Source: Candidatus Hydrogenedentota bacterium (GTDB lineage Bacteria > Hydrogenedentota > Hydrogenedentia > Hydrogenedentiales > CAITNO01). Taken from it: DNA of 5,657 bases. Position 1 is the first letter of the stretch; each line of letters begins with the position of its first letter. Under the pieces are notes generated by a model. The model was not told where the DNA came from, made no database searches, and was given only the letters and a program-made list of their open reading frames with translations. A program made the position numbers and the translations under genes. Below, piece by piece: positions 1 through 4,924 of this stretch. The stretch is taken from contig CAIXUF010000664.1 of NCBI GenBank assembly GCA_903922535.1, positions 1-5,657 on the forward strand. Reading direction: 5' to 3'.

Positions 1-62
1 ATCGACGGAGCAAGCAGCCAATACTTCTGTCGAATTTGTTCCACGATTGCCGTGTCAGCCAT
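1..62 (-). CDS. N-terminal fragment of a probable transposase (ISAzo13-like), cut by the window edge
   Basis: Reading leftward from the ATG at 62-60, the frame is open to the window edge and gives 20 residues beginning MADTAIVEQIRQKYW and ending LLAPS. The 'IxxxIRxKYxxLAPxxDER' style of opening is what I recall from ISAzo13-family DDE transposases, where a short helix precedes a helix-turn-helix region. That assignment rests on memory of the family, not on a search. In-frame ATG (80-78) and TTG (86-84) codons could extend it upstream, and a TAA at 101-99 closes the frame. No Shine-Dalgarno sequence precedes the chosen ATG. A promoter with a consensus -35 box lies immediately upstream and would give a nearly leaderless transcript. 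Catalytic residues lie outside the window, so it could instead be another small DNA-binding or hypothetical protein. Confidence 0.45.
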   Translation of the reverse strand, partial: MADTAIVEQIRQKYWLLAPS

Positions 63-68
63 GCACCA

Positions 69-97
69 AGCATAAGCCATTGTCAAAAATATGTCAA
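69..97 (-). promoter_or_regulatory. Sigma-70-type promoter for the leftward partial gene
   Basis: On the minus strand, TTGACA (97-92) matches the -35 consensus exactly. A 17-base spacer follows, then TATGCT (74-69), which matches 4 of 6 positions of the -10 consensus. Transcription would start near 62, almost on the ATG of the partial gene, so the message would be close to leaderless. A second TTGACA lies 11 bases further on (86-81) but has no good -10 partner. The paired TTGACA motifs could instead be transposase-binding repeats at an insertion-sequence end. Confidence 0.5.
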
Positions 98-149
98 CTT
101 ATTTCTGCGCGACACCTTAGTTTTGCATGTCGTGCTCAGGCAGTACTGT

Positions 150-176
150 GCGCCTGACCGAAACTCCAGTCGGCGC
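150..176. other. Hairpin with one bulged base
   Basis: GCGCC, a bulged T, then GAC pairs with GTCGGCGC across a 10-base loop, giving eight base pairs with one bulge. It is the first of a series of hairpins up to about 305. Its function is unknown. It may be part of a structured untranslated RNA or a product of high GC content. Confidence 0.35.
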
Positions 177-196
177 CTGTCTCCCGGACGGGAGAA

Positions 197-239
197 TCCG
201 GCCCTGTCCTGGCGCGGTGCCTCAAGGATGCGGGCCGGA
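197..239. other. Long nested stem-loop
   Basis: TCCGGCCC (197-204) is perfectly complementary to GGGCCGGA (232-239). Inside it, TCCT (207-210) pairs with AGGA (225-228) and GGC (211-213) with GCC (219-221), leaving a 5-base apical loop. This is the most stable-looking structure in the left region. No T-run follows on either strand, so it is not a standard Rho-independent terminator. It could protect a 3' end of the leftward operon message, form part of an uncharacterised RNA, or lie at a mobile-element junction. Confidence 0.45.
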
Positions 240-359
240 CCGGAGAGCTGCTGTGTCGCGCGCGCTTGCCGCCAGGCCGGTGGCGACGCCCTGAGCGGGC
301 ACCGGAATTTCCGATGCATTCTCTGGAAATCTTTCCCTTGCCCTATCTCCCTTTGGTTG

Positions 360-375
360 AACGACTTAAATCGTT
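360..375. repeat. AT-rich near-palindrome
   Basis: AACGACTTAAATCGTT is a 16-base inverted repeat with 8-base arms and one mismatched pair of positions. It lies just left of the ATG at 382 and of the tandem array. A dimeric repressor site is possible, but no regulator gene is nearby and chance cannot be excluded. Confidence 0.25.
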
Positions 376-381
376 TCTCCC

Positions 382-900
382 ATGACTCAGAACGCCTCGG
401 GGGCGGTCCAATCCGCCGCAAAGGACGCTTCAAACGACCTTATTGAGGCTTCAAATGCCGCGTTTGAGGTCTCGAATGAGGCATTCAAGGTCTCGAACGA
501 GCCATTCGAGGCGTGGAGTGAGGCATTCGGGGAATGGAATGAGACATTCGGGGAGTGGAATGAGGCATTTGGGGAGTGGGATGAGGCATTTGGGGAGTGG
601 GATGAGGCATTTGGGGAGTGGGATGGCGCGTTCGCCGGAAGGATGGGATACTACGTGCCGCCAATCTCCCGGGCCAGGGCGGCCGCGGCCAGCACCCGTT
701 CGTCCGGCGTTTCGTGGTCGATGTCGGCCATGACCACGTCGCACGGACCCAGTTCTGCGTGGATGCGGCGCAGATCCCCGCCGATTGCTTCCAGGGACTT
801 GTTGGCGAGGTCCATGGGGGTGTACATCAGCGCGCGGCGCGCTTTTGGGCAGAGTTCCCGTGCGCGGTTCAGATCAGAACTCAGCCCCATGTCCACATAG
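382..900 (+). CDS. Possible heptad-repeat protein; doubtful, overlaps the operon end in antisense
   Basis: This frame starts at ATG 382, 13 bases after an in-frame TAA, and would encode 172 residues. Residues ~15-84 are heptads such as EVSNEAF, GEWNEAF and GEWDEAF: acidic, with aromatic residues spaced 3 and 4 apart, as in an amphipathic helix or coiled coil. Unit-to-unit differences fall often at third codon positions (TTC/TTT, TCA/TCG, AAC/AAT, GAA/GAG), which hints that this frame was once selected as protein. Against it: there is no Shine-Dalgarno sequence and no clear promoter, and everything after ~residue 91 is simply antisense to the URO-D-like gene and resembles no protein. It may be a gene fragment, a decayed gene, or a non-coding array that is open because 21 is a multiple of 3. 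Confidence 0.22.
   Translation: MTQNASGAVQSAAKDASNDLIEASNAAFEVSNEAFKVSNEPFEAWSEAFGEWNETFGEWNEAFGEWDEAFGEWDEAFGEWDGAFAGRMGYYVPPISRARAAAASTRSSGVSWSMSAMTTSHGPSSAWMRRRSPPIASRDLLARSMGVYISARRAFGQSSRARFRSELSPMST
424..633. repeat. 21-bp tandem repeat array, ten units
   Basis: Ten contiguous 21-base units start at 424, 445, 466, 487, 508, 529, 550, 571, 592 and 613. The typical unit is GGGGAGTGGGATGAGGCATT plus one more T. Units 571-591 and 592-612 are identical, and 550-570 differs from them at one base. Units become steadily more divergent leftward, and the unit at 424 is barely recognisable. The preceding 21 bases (403-423) may be an eroded unit. The pattern fits recent duplication at the right end by slippage or unequal exchange. 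Each unit encodes seven residues in the plus frame, roughly x-x-[SW]-[NSD]-E-A-F. No unit contains a stop in that frame. The array ends 17 bases before the stop codon (653-651) of the convergent URO-D-like gene. Confidence 0.93.
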
Positions 901-1739
901 GCGATATTGGGCACAGTGGCATAATCTTCGAGGTAGGGGTCCACGTTCCACGCGCAGTTGTGGATGCCGATGAGCTCAAACGCCTCCGCGATGCGCAGGT
1001 CATAAGGGAGAAGATACTCCCGGTAGGCTTCGGGCGAGACCATGTTGACGAAGCAGTTGCTCACCGTCGCATGGCGCACGACCACGCCGCTTTGCCTTTG
1101 CCGTTCATAGATGATTTTCATGCCCGCGATCATTGTTTCCGTGACCACACCGAAGAGGTGATTCGCCAGGTCGGGGTTGATCATCAGGTCGGTCAGTATT
1201 TCGGGGCCGCGGATGCGTTGCGCGTTGTTGAGCACGCCCTGCCAGTTAAGATACCCCTCGATCCGTCCGTAATCGCGGCCGATGGTCTCCATCTGTTCCA
1301 GCAACTGCGCAAACACAGGCGTGTCGGGCAGGGAGGGCGGTTCCAGCCGCGCAATCTGTGCCTCCGTAAGGTGTTCCTGCGTGGCCGCCGGCCAGTTGTC
1401 GGCGTAGTACTCCGCCGGGATGTCAAAGATGCGGGCGATGAGCAGCGCGCCGTGCACGCCGTCCAGATTGGCGGGCGTGTTTTCCGGCGCACCGCCAAGC
1501 CCCAGCCCCGGAAAGCGCCGGTTGAGTTCGCGTTTCATGGCCACCACGCTTTCGCGGCGGTAATGCGGGTCCAGGTGCCAGCGTTCGGAGAAGTCAATGC
1601 CCAGCCGCTCGCGGTACCATCGCGGCGTGAAGCCGAACTCGATGCGCAGCGGCGCTTCCGTCCCGTCGCAGGGTCGGCGGGTCGCGGGCGCTCCGGGTGC
1701 GATGTAACTGCGTAGTTGGTGTGCGTGGTCCGGGTTCAC
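651..1739 (-). CDS. URO-D-fold protein, probable corrinoid/cobamide-type methyltransferase relative
   Basis: This 362-residue protein resembles the uroporphyrinogen decarboxylase superfamily, in the sub-branch that includes methylcobamide:coenzyme M methyltransferases (MtaA/MtbA/CmuA type). It contains His260-Asn-Cys262 in 'GIHNCAWNV', with Cys333 71 residues on in 'GPCDVV'. That is the His-X-Cys-Xn-Cys zinc arrangement that binds the thiol substrate in MtaA-like enzymes and is not needed for HemE decarboxylation. I see no HemE-typical N-terminal arginine motif, so heme synthesis is unlikely; substrate unknown. The start is GTG at 1739-1737, overlapping the previous gene's stop by four bases (GTGA). 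A GGAGG (plus positions 1748-1752) eight bases upstream supports it. It is the last gene of the operon and stops at 653-651. No neighbouring corrinoid-binding protein is present. Confidence 0.8.
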   Translation of the reverse strand: MNPDHAHQLRSYIAPGAPATRRPCDGTEAPLRIEFGFTPRWYRERLGIDFSERWHLDPHYRRESVVAMKRELNRRFPGLGLGGAPENTPANLDGVHGALLIARIFDIPAEYYADNWPAATQEHLTEAQIARLEPPSLPDTPVFAQLLEQMETIGRDYGRIEGYLNWQGVLNNAQRIRGPEILTDLMINPDLANHLFGVVTETMIAGMKIIYERQRQSGVVVRHATVSNCFVNMVSPEAYREYLLPYDLRIAEAFELIGIHNCAWNVDPYLEDYATVPNIAYVDMGLSSDLNRARELCPKARRALMYTPMDLANKSLEAIGGDLRRIHAELGPCDVVMADIDHETPDERVLAAAALAREIGGT

Positions 1740-2515
1740 GCCTCCAGCCTCCAGATCATTTCCGTCGACTCGGGGCCAAAGGGTTCGCCGTCAAAACTGC
1801 CATGCACCGCCTTCACGCGAAATCCCGACCGGGCCGCCAGATGCTCCATCTCGCGGGGGGTAATCCACGTGCGTGTCAGCGTCATGCGCTCATCCATCCG
1901 CACGCGCCCGCCGGGTGTCTTCTCCACCACCCGGTGCGTTTCGTGCAGCAGTTGCCGATAGTCGTCGCGCCAGGAGTCGGCGTAGTGGGTTAGCGTGGCG
2001 CCCGCGCGCGACACAACATGGGTGGCAATCTTCTTGAGCCGTCCGCCGCGGGGATGGTCATGCAGCAGGCTCAGTTCACCCGGTGTTGCCGCCCAAAGGT
2101 TGAGAATGAACTCGCCGCCGGCCGCCAGATGCTCCCGCACGCAGTTCAGGCAGGCGAGCTGATCCTCCGGTGTGAGGCAGTGCATAAGCGAGCGGTAGGG
2201 CATGACAATGAGCCCGAATTTGCGGCGCAGGTGAAACGCGCGCATGTCCGCCTCCACCAGCCGGAGCCGTCCCTTCACGGGCGACAAGGTCTCCAGTTTC
2301 TCCGCGCACAGCTCCAGCATGGCGGGGGAGAGGTCCAGTCCGGTCGCATCCACGCCGGACATGGCCATGGGAATGGCGATTCGGCCGGTGCCGCAGCCCA
2401 GTTCAAGCGTGGGCACGCGCCGCAATGCGGCCTCATAGACGTAGAATTCCGCCTCGCCGGGGAGGCCGGGCTGAATCAGGTCATACCAGGGTGCCCAGGG
2501 ATCATACTCGGCCAT
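1736..2515 (-). CDS. Class I SAM-dependent methyltransferase, substrate unknown
   Basis: This 259-residue protein has the Rossmann-fold methyltransferase signature: motif I LELGCGTGR (residues 37-45), the ribose-binding acidic residue in GLDLS (Asp61), and VEADMRAF (Asp90) for adenine contact. MPYRSLMH (105-112) sits at the motif IV position. The N-terminal 'YDPWAPWYDLIQPG' is typical of small-molecule methyltransferases of the UbiE/Methyltransf_25 type. The C-terminal half (TWITPREMEHLAARSGF) matches the usual final helix of this group. The open frame extends upstream to 2713, but that part is arginine-rich shadow of ispF. The ATG at 2515-2513 begins the recognisable domain, four bases after the ispF stop. 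It overlaps the next gene by four bases. Its place after ispF might suggest a prenyl or quinone substrate, but nothing in the sequence proves that. Confidence 0.85.
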   Translation of the reverse strand: MAEYDPWAPWYDLIQPGLPGEAEFYVYEAALRRVPTLELGCGTGRIAIPMAMSGVDATGLDLSPAMLELCAEKLETLSPVKGRLRLVEADMRAFHLRRKFGLIVMPYRSLMHCLTPEDQLACLNCVREHLAAGGEFILNLWAATPGELSLLHDHPRGGRLKKIATHVVSRAGATLTHYADSWRDDYRQLLHETHRVVEKTPGGRVRMDERMTLTRTWITPREMEHLAARSGFRVKAVHGSFDGEPFGPESTEMIWRLEA

Positions 2516-2519
2516 GGGG

Positions 2520-3002
2520 CTACCGCATTTCCAGCAGCACAACCGCCTGGGCGCTGACCGCCTCCCCGCGACCCTCCGCACCCGTCTTCTCGTTGGTCTT
2601 GGGTTTGATGGAAATCCGGTTCTTCTCGATGTCCAGCGTTTCGGCGATGCGCTGCCGCATCGTCTCCACGTACGGCGTGAGCTTGGGCTCCTCCGCAATG
2701 ACAAACGAGTCAATGTTCACCACGACGAACCCGGCGCTTTGGAGCAGCCGCTTGGTGCGTTCCAGCAGCACCATGCTGTCCGCGCCCTTCAGATTGGGGT
2801 CGGTGTCGGGAAAGCGCTGGCCAATGTTGCCCAGCCCCGCCGCCCCCAGCATGGCGTCGATGATGGCATGCACCAGCACATCCCCGTCGGAGTGGGCGAT
2901 GAAACCCCGGTTGTGCGGAATCCGGACCCCGCCCAGGATCATGTAGGTTCCTTCCGCATCCAAGCGGTGCAGGTCGTAGCCGATGCCAATGCGCAGCGTC
3001 AT
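2520..3002 (-). CDS. ispF: 2-C-methyl-D-erythritol 2,4-cyclodiphosphate synthase
   Basis: IspF closes the cyclic diphosphate of CDP-methylerythritol 2-phosphate, releasing CMP, in the MEP isoprenoid pathway; the enzyme is normally a cytosolic trimer. The 160-residue length is normal for the family. Metal ligands are visible: Asp10 and His12 in RIGIGYDLHR, and His45 in HSDGDVLVHA. Also present are LGGVRIP, FPDTDP with LKGADS, and the CMP-binding loop around KTNEKTGAEGRGE (about 132-144). One oddity is GNIG at residues 58-61, where most family members have GDIG. The ATG at 3002-3000 overlaps the ispD stop by four bases (ATGA). A GAGGAG (plus 3008-3013) five bases upstream makes the start secure. 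Confidence 0.96.
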   Translation of the reverse strand: MTLRIGIGYDLHRLDAEGTYMILGGVRIPHNRGFIAHSDGDVLVHAIIDAMLGAAGLGNIGQRFPDTDPNLKGADSMVLLERTKRLLQSAGFVVVNIDSFVIAEEPKLTPYVETMRQRIAETLDIEKNRISIKPKTNEKTGAEGRGEAVSAQAVVLLEMR

Positions 3003-3688
3003 GATGTCTCCTCGGAAACCATTCTGCGTGCGGCGGCCAGGTCAAAGGACGTGGTCACCTTGAAGTTCGCGGGGCTTCCCTCCACGATCTTGACAGGCAG
3101 TCCGACACGCCGCACCAGTGTGGCGTCATCGGTGCACAGATAACCGCCCTCCACCGCCGCCCGATGGGCGCGGCGAATCACGTCCACCTGAAACGTCTGC
3201 GGCGTCTGGCAGGCCCACAGCATGCGCCGGTCGGGCGTGCTGTCGAGAAACTGCCGGTCGTCGGCGACGAGGATGGTGTCACTTGTCGGGATGGCCACGG
3301 TTGCGCCGCCGCACGCGGCGGCCTCGGCGATGGATGCTTCCACGGCCTGCCGGGGAACAAAGGGCCGCGCGGCGTCGTGGATGACCACGATTTGCGCATC
3401 CTCCCGGAGTTCGGCCAAACCGTGCGCCACCGATTCCTGCCGTTCCGCGCCGCCTTCGACCAGTATCCACGACCCCGGTGCCAGGTGCGCGCTAAGTTCC
3501 CGTTCAAAGGCGGGAAAGAACGCGGCCGGCGCAACAATTATGGCCGGGTCCAACAGCCCCATCCCCGAAAAACGCGACAATGTCACGGCGAGCATGGGCC
3601 GCCCGCCAATATCGACCAAGGCCTTCGGCCCGTCCGCCCCGAGACGCACCCCCATCCCGGCGGCGGGGATGAGCAGTTGGGCTCTCAC
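2999..3688 (-). CDS. ispD: 2-C-methyl-D-erythritol 4-phosphate cytidylyltransferase
   Basis: IspD transfers CMP from CTP to methylerythritol 4-phosphate, the third step of the MEP pathway. The 229 residues match the family length. The nucleotide-binding loop is IPAAGMGVRLG with Arg15, followed by Pro-Lys22. HDAARPFV (104-111) carries the metal-binding Asp105. TPQTFQ (162-167), TDDATLV (186-192) and EGSPANFKVTT (203-213) with substrate-binding Lys210 complete the signature. PKAL replaces the commoner PKQ(F/Y), a mild variant. The start is GTG (3688-3686), sharing GTGA with the yacL-like stop. There is no clear Shine-Dalgarno sequence, so translation probably depends on coupling to the upstream gene. 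IspF follows directly; the intermediate kinase IspE is not in the window. Confidence 0.96.
   Translation of the reverse strand: MRAQLLIPAAGMGVRLGADGPKALVDIGGRPMLAVTLSRFSGMGLLDPAIIVAPAAFFPAFERELSAHLAPGSWILVEGGAERQESVAHGLAELREDAQIVVIHDAARPFVPRQAVEASIAEAAACGGATVAIPTSDTILVADDRQFLDSTPDRRMLWACQTPQTFQVDVIRRAHRAAVEGGYLCTDDATLVRRVGLPVKIVEGSPANFKVTTSFDLAAARRMVSEETS
3008..3013 (-). promoter_or_regulatory. Ribosome binding site of ispF
   Basis: GAGGAG on the minus strand lies five bases before the ispF ATG and inside the end of ispD. It is the clearest Shine-Dalgarno match in the operon and fixes the ispF start. Confidence 0.7.
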
Positions 3689-4722
3689 TGTATCAGGCCG
3701 CTGTATCTGGTGAAGATCATGCGGCCCGCCGCCGTCTGCAGCACGCTGGTCACAATCACCTGCACCGTCTTGCCCATGTATTGGCGTCCGCCGTCGACCA
3801 CCACCATCGTGCCGTCGTCGAGATAACCCACGCCCTGATTGGCCTCCTTGCCTTCCTTGATCAGCTTCACTTCCATCTGCTCGTCCGGCAGCACGGCGGG
3901 CTTGAGCGCGTTGGCGAGATCGTTGATGTTGAGCACCTCAACGCCCTCGATTTGTGCGACCTTGTTCAGGTTAAAGTCGTTCGTGAGCACCTTTGCGCCC
4001 AATTGCCGCGCAAGCTTGACCAGTTTGCCGTCCACCTCGCGCACCTCGACCGGGTCGTCCTCGATAATGGACACCTTCGCGCGCGATCCCGGGTCCTGGA
4101 GATCCCTCAGGATGTCCAGGCCGCGGCGGCCTTTGGCACGGCGAAGCACCTCGGCCGAGTCCGCTATGTTTTGCAGTTCCTTGAGCACAAACCGTGGCAC
4201 CAGTAACGTGCCCTCAATGAACCCGCTGGCGGCGATGTCGGAAATGCGCCCGTCAATAAGCACACTGGTGTCGACCAGTTTCAGGCTTACCGTGCCGGAG
4301 TGCTGCGCCGGACGGCGCTGCACCGCCGCAATCAGCGACTCCCAGTTGGATGCCCGCGTCAGCGCAAGATAGATGCCCACGTACCCGAAGACGAGCACAA
4401 CTGACACGCTGACAAACACCTGGATCTTCTCTTCGGTGTTGGGAAAATAGAACATTATGTAACGGGAAAGCAGATACCCCACGATCAACGCCAGCACGAC
4501 GGCCACAAACGCGGGTGCCAGCCGCTCGTAAACCTCCTGGGTGATAACACGAACCCCCAGCAGCACGGTAACGGCAATGATGGCACCGACGGCCGCGCCG
4601 CAACCTACCCACGGGTAAGGGTTGATTATAGTGTGGGAGTTGTCAACAAAAATCCATGCCCACACGGCACCCATGACGCTGCACGCCATGCAGAACAAAA
4701 ACCGCAACACTTTCTCAGGCAT
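3685..4722 (-). CDS. Membrane-anchored PIN-TRAM domain protein (YacL family)
   Basis: From ATG 4722 the product has 345 residues. Four hydrophobic segments (about 6-27, 37-58, 70-90, 100-122) anchor it in the membrane. A PIN domain runs about 147-275 with acidic residues Asp151 (LVDTSVLIDGR), Glu182 (LKELQNIAD), Asp231 and Asp249 (LTNDFNLNK), the metal site of PIN ribonucleases. A TRAM domain follows (about 280-340, GVGYLDDGTMVVVDGG). B. subtilis YacL has this layout and also sits beside ispD-ispF. Its RNA substrate is not known to me. The frame also offers ATG 4821, adding 33 residues that fit no domain. I prefer 4722 because the first membrane helix starts right after it and AGAGGA lies 12 bases upstream (slightly long), but the start is uncertain. 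The gene overlaps ispD by four bases. Confidence 0.92.
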   Translation of the reverse strand: MPEKVLRFLFCMACSVMGAVWAWIFVDNSHTIINPYPWVGCGAAVGAIIAVTVLLGVRVITQEVYERLAPAFVAVVLALIVGYLLSRYIMFYFPNTEEKIQVFVSVSVVLVFGYVGIYLALTRASNWESLIAAVQRRPAQHSGTVSLKLVDTSVLIDGRISDIAASGFIEGTLLVPRFVLKELQNIADSAEVLRRAKGRRGLDILRDLQDPGSRAKVSIIEDDPVEVREVDGKLVKLARQLGAKVLTNDFNLNKVAQIEGVEVLNINDLANALKPAVLPDEQMEVKLIKEGKEANQGVGYLDDGTMVVVDGGRQYMGKTVQVIVTSVLQTAAGRMIFTRYSGLIQ

Positions 4723-4835
4723 AAAGCGTATAAATCCTCTGAGTAACAAACCTCTTTCAGTCCGGATGCCGACAGGCTGTTCTGTTTTCCCCACAGCCGC
4801 CACCGTCCGAAACCGAAGCATAATGAATGAATAAT

Positions 4836-4865
4836 ACTATACGCCAGCCTGACCCATCACCGCAA
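4836..4865 (-). promoter_or_regulatory. Probable promoter of the yacL-ispD-ispF operon
   Basis: On the minus strand, TTGCGG (4865-4860) is followed after 18 bases by TATAGT (4841-4836), which matches the -10 consensus at five of six positions; the -35 box is weaker. It lies in the AT-rich gap after the phosphorylase gene. Transcription would begin near 4829. That leaves about 107 untranslated bases if translation starts at 4722, or only about eight if it starts at 4821. Confidence 0.45.
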
Positions 4866-4924
4866 AATCGGATCTGCCGAATTTAAAGTATTAGCAATTT
4901 GCACACTGAAAGCACGGCGGCGCG

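Larger units (their letters stand above)
99..381. other. Intergenic region without a convincing gene; GC-rich hairpins
   Basis: Open frames on both strands here (36-446 plus, 83-433 minus) give arginine/proline/cysteine-rich translations with no recognisable motif, and I regard them as chance. The first ~40 bases are AT-rich and may hold the end of the insertion sequence suspected at the left edge. The rest is GC-rich and folds into several short hairpins (150-176, 181-194, 197-239, 268-284, 288-300). A pyrimidine-rich stretch covers about 329-355. No T-run follows any hairpin on either strand, so no classical intrinsic terminator is visible, although the five-gene operon ends just to the right. 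Confidence 0.5.

Noticed and set aside
145..310. Cobalamin riboswitch, considered because of the corrinoid-type methyltransferase nearby
   Set aside because: I could not find a convincing B12-box or the expected core. The region is also downstream of the operon rather than in its leader.
83..433. Minus-strand open frame of 116 codons downstream of the operon
   Set aside because: Arginine-rich composition without motifs. It crosses the hairpin cluster and the near-palindrome and has no clear ribosome binding site.
424..633. CRISPR array
   Set aside because: The units are contiguous 21-mers without spacers and diverge gradually, so this is a minisatellite-like tandem repeat.
618..1715. Long plus-strand open frame of 365 codons
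   Set aside because: It lies exactly antisense to the URO-D-like gene. Its histidine/arginine/valine-rich translation has no motif, while the minus frame has family features, a Shine-Dalgarno sequence and operon coupling.
2516..2713. Upstream extension of the methyltransferase to an ATG at 2713
   Set aside because: The extra 66 residues are arginine- and proline-rich and come from reading ispF out of frame. The methyltransferase domain begins at the ATG at 2515.
2018..3143. Plus-strand open frames (2018-2557, 2514-3143, 2425-2946)
   Set aside because: They are antisense shadows of the methyltransferase, ispF and ispD genes in GC-rich DNA, with no recognisable domains or start signals.
4864..4880. 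Possible intrinsic terminator after the phosphorylase gene (TCGG-CCGA stem followed by TTTT, minus strand)
   Set aside because: The stem is only four pairs and the T-run only four bases, which also overlap the proposed -35 region. Too weak to call.
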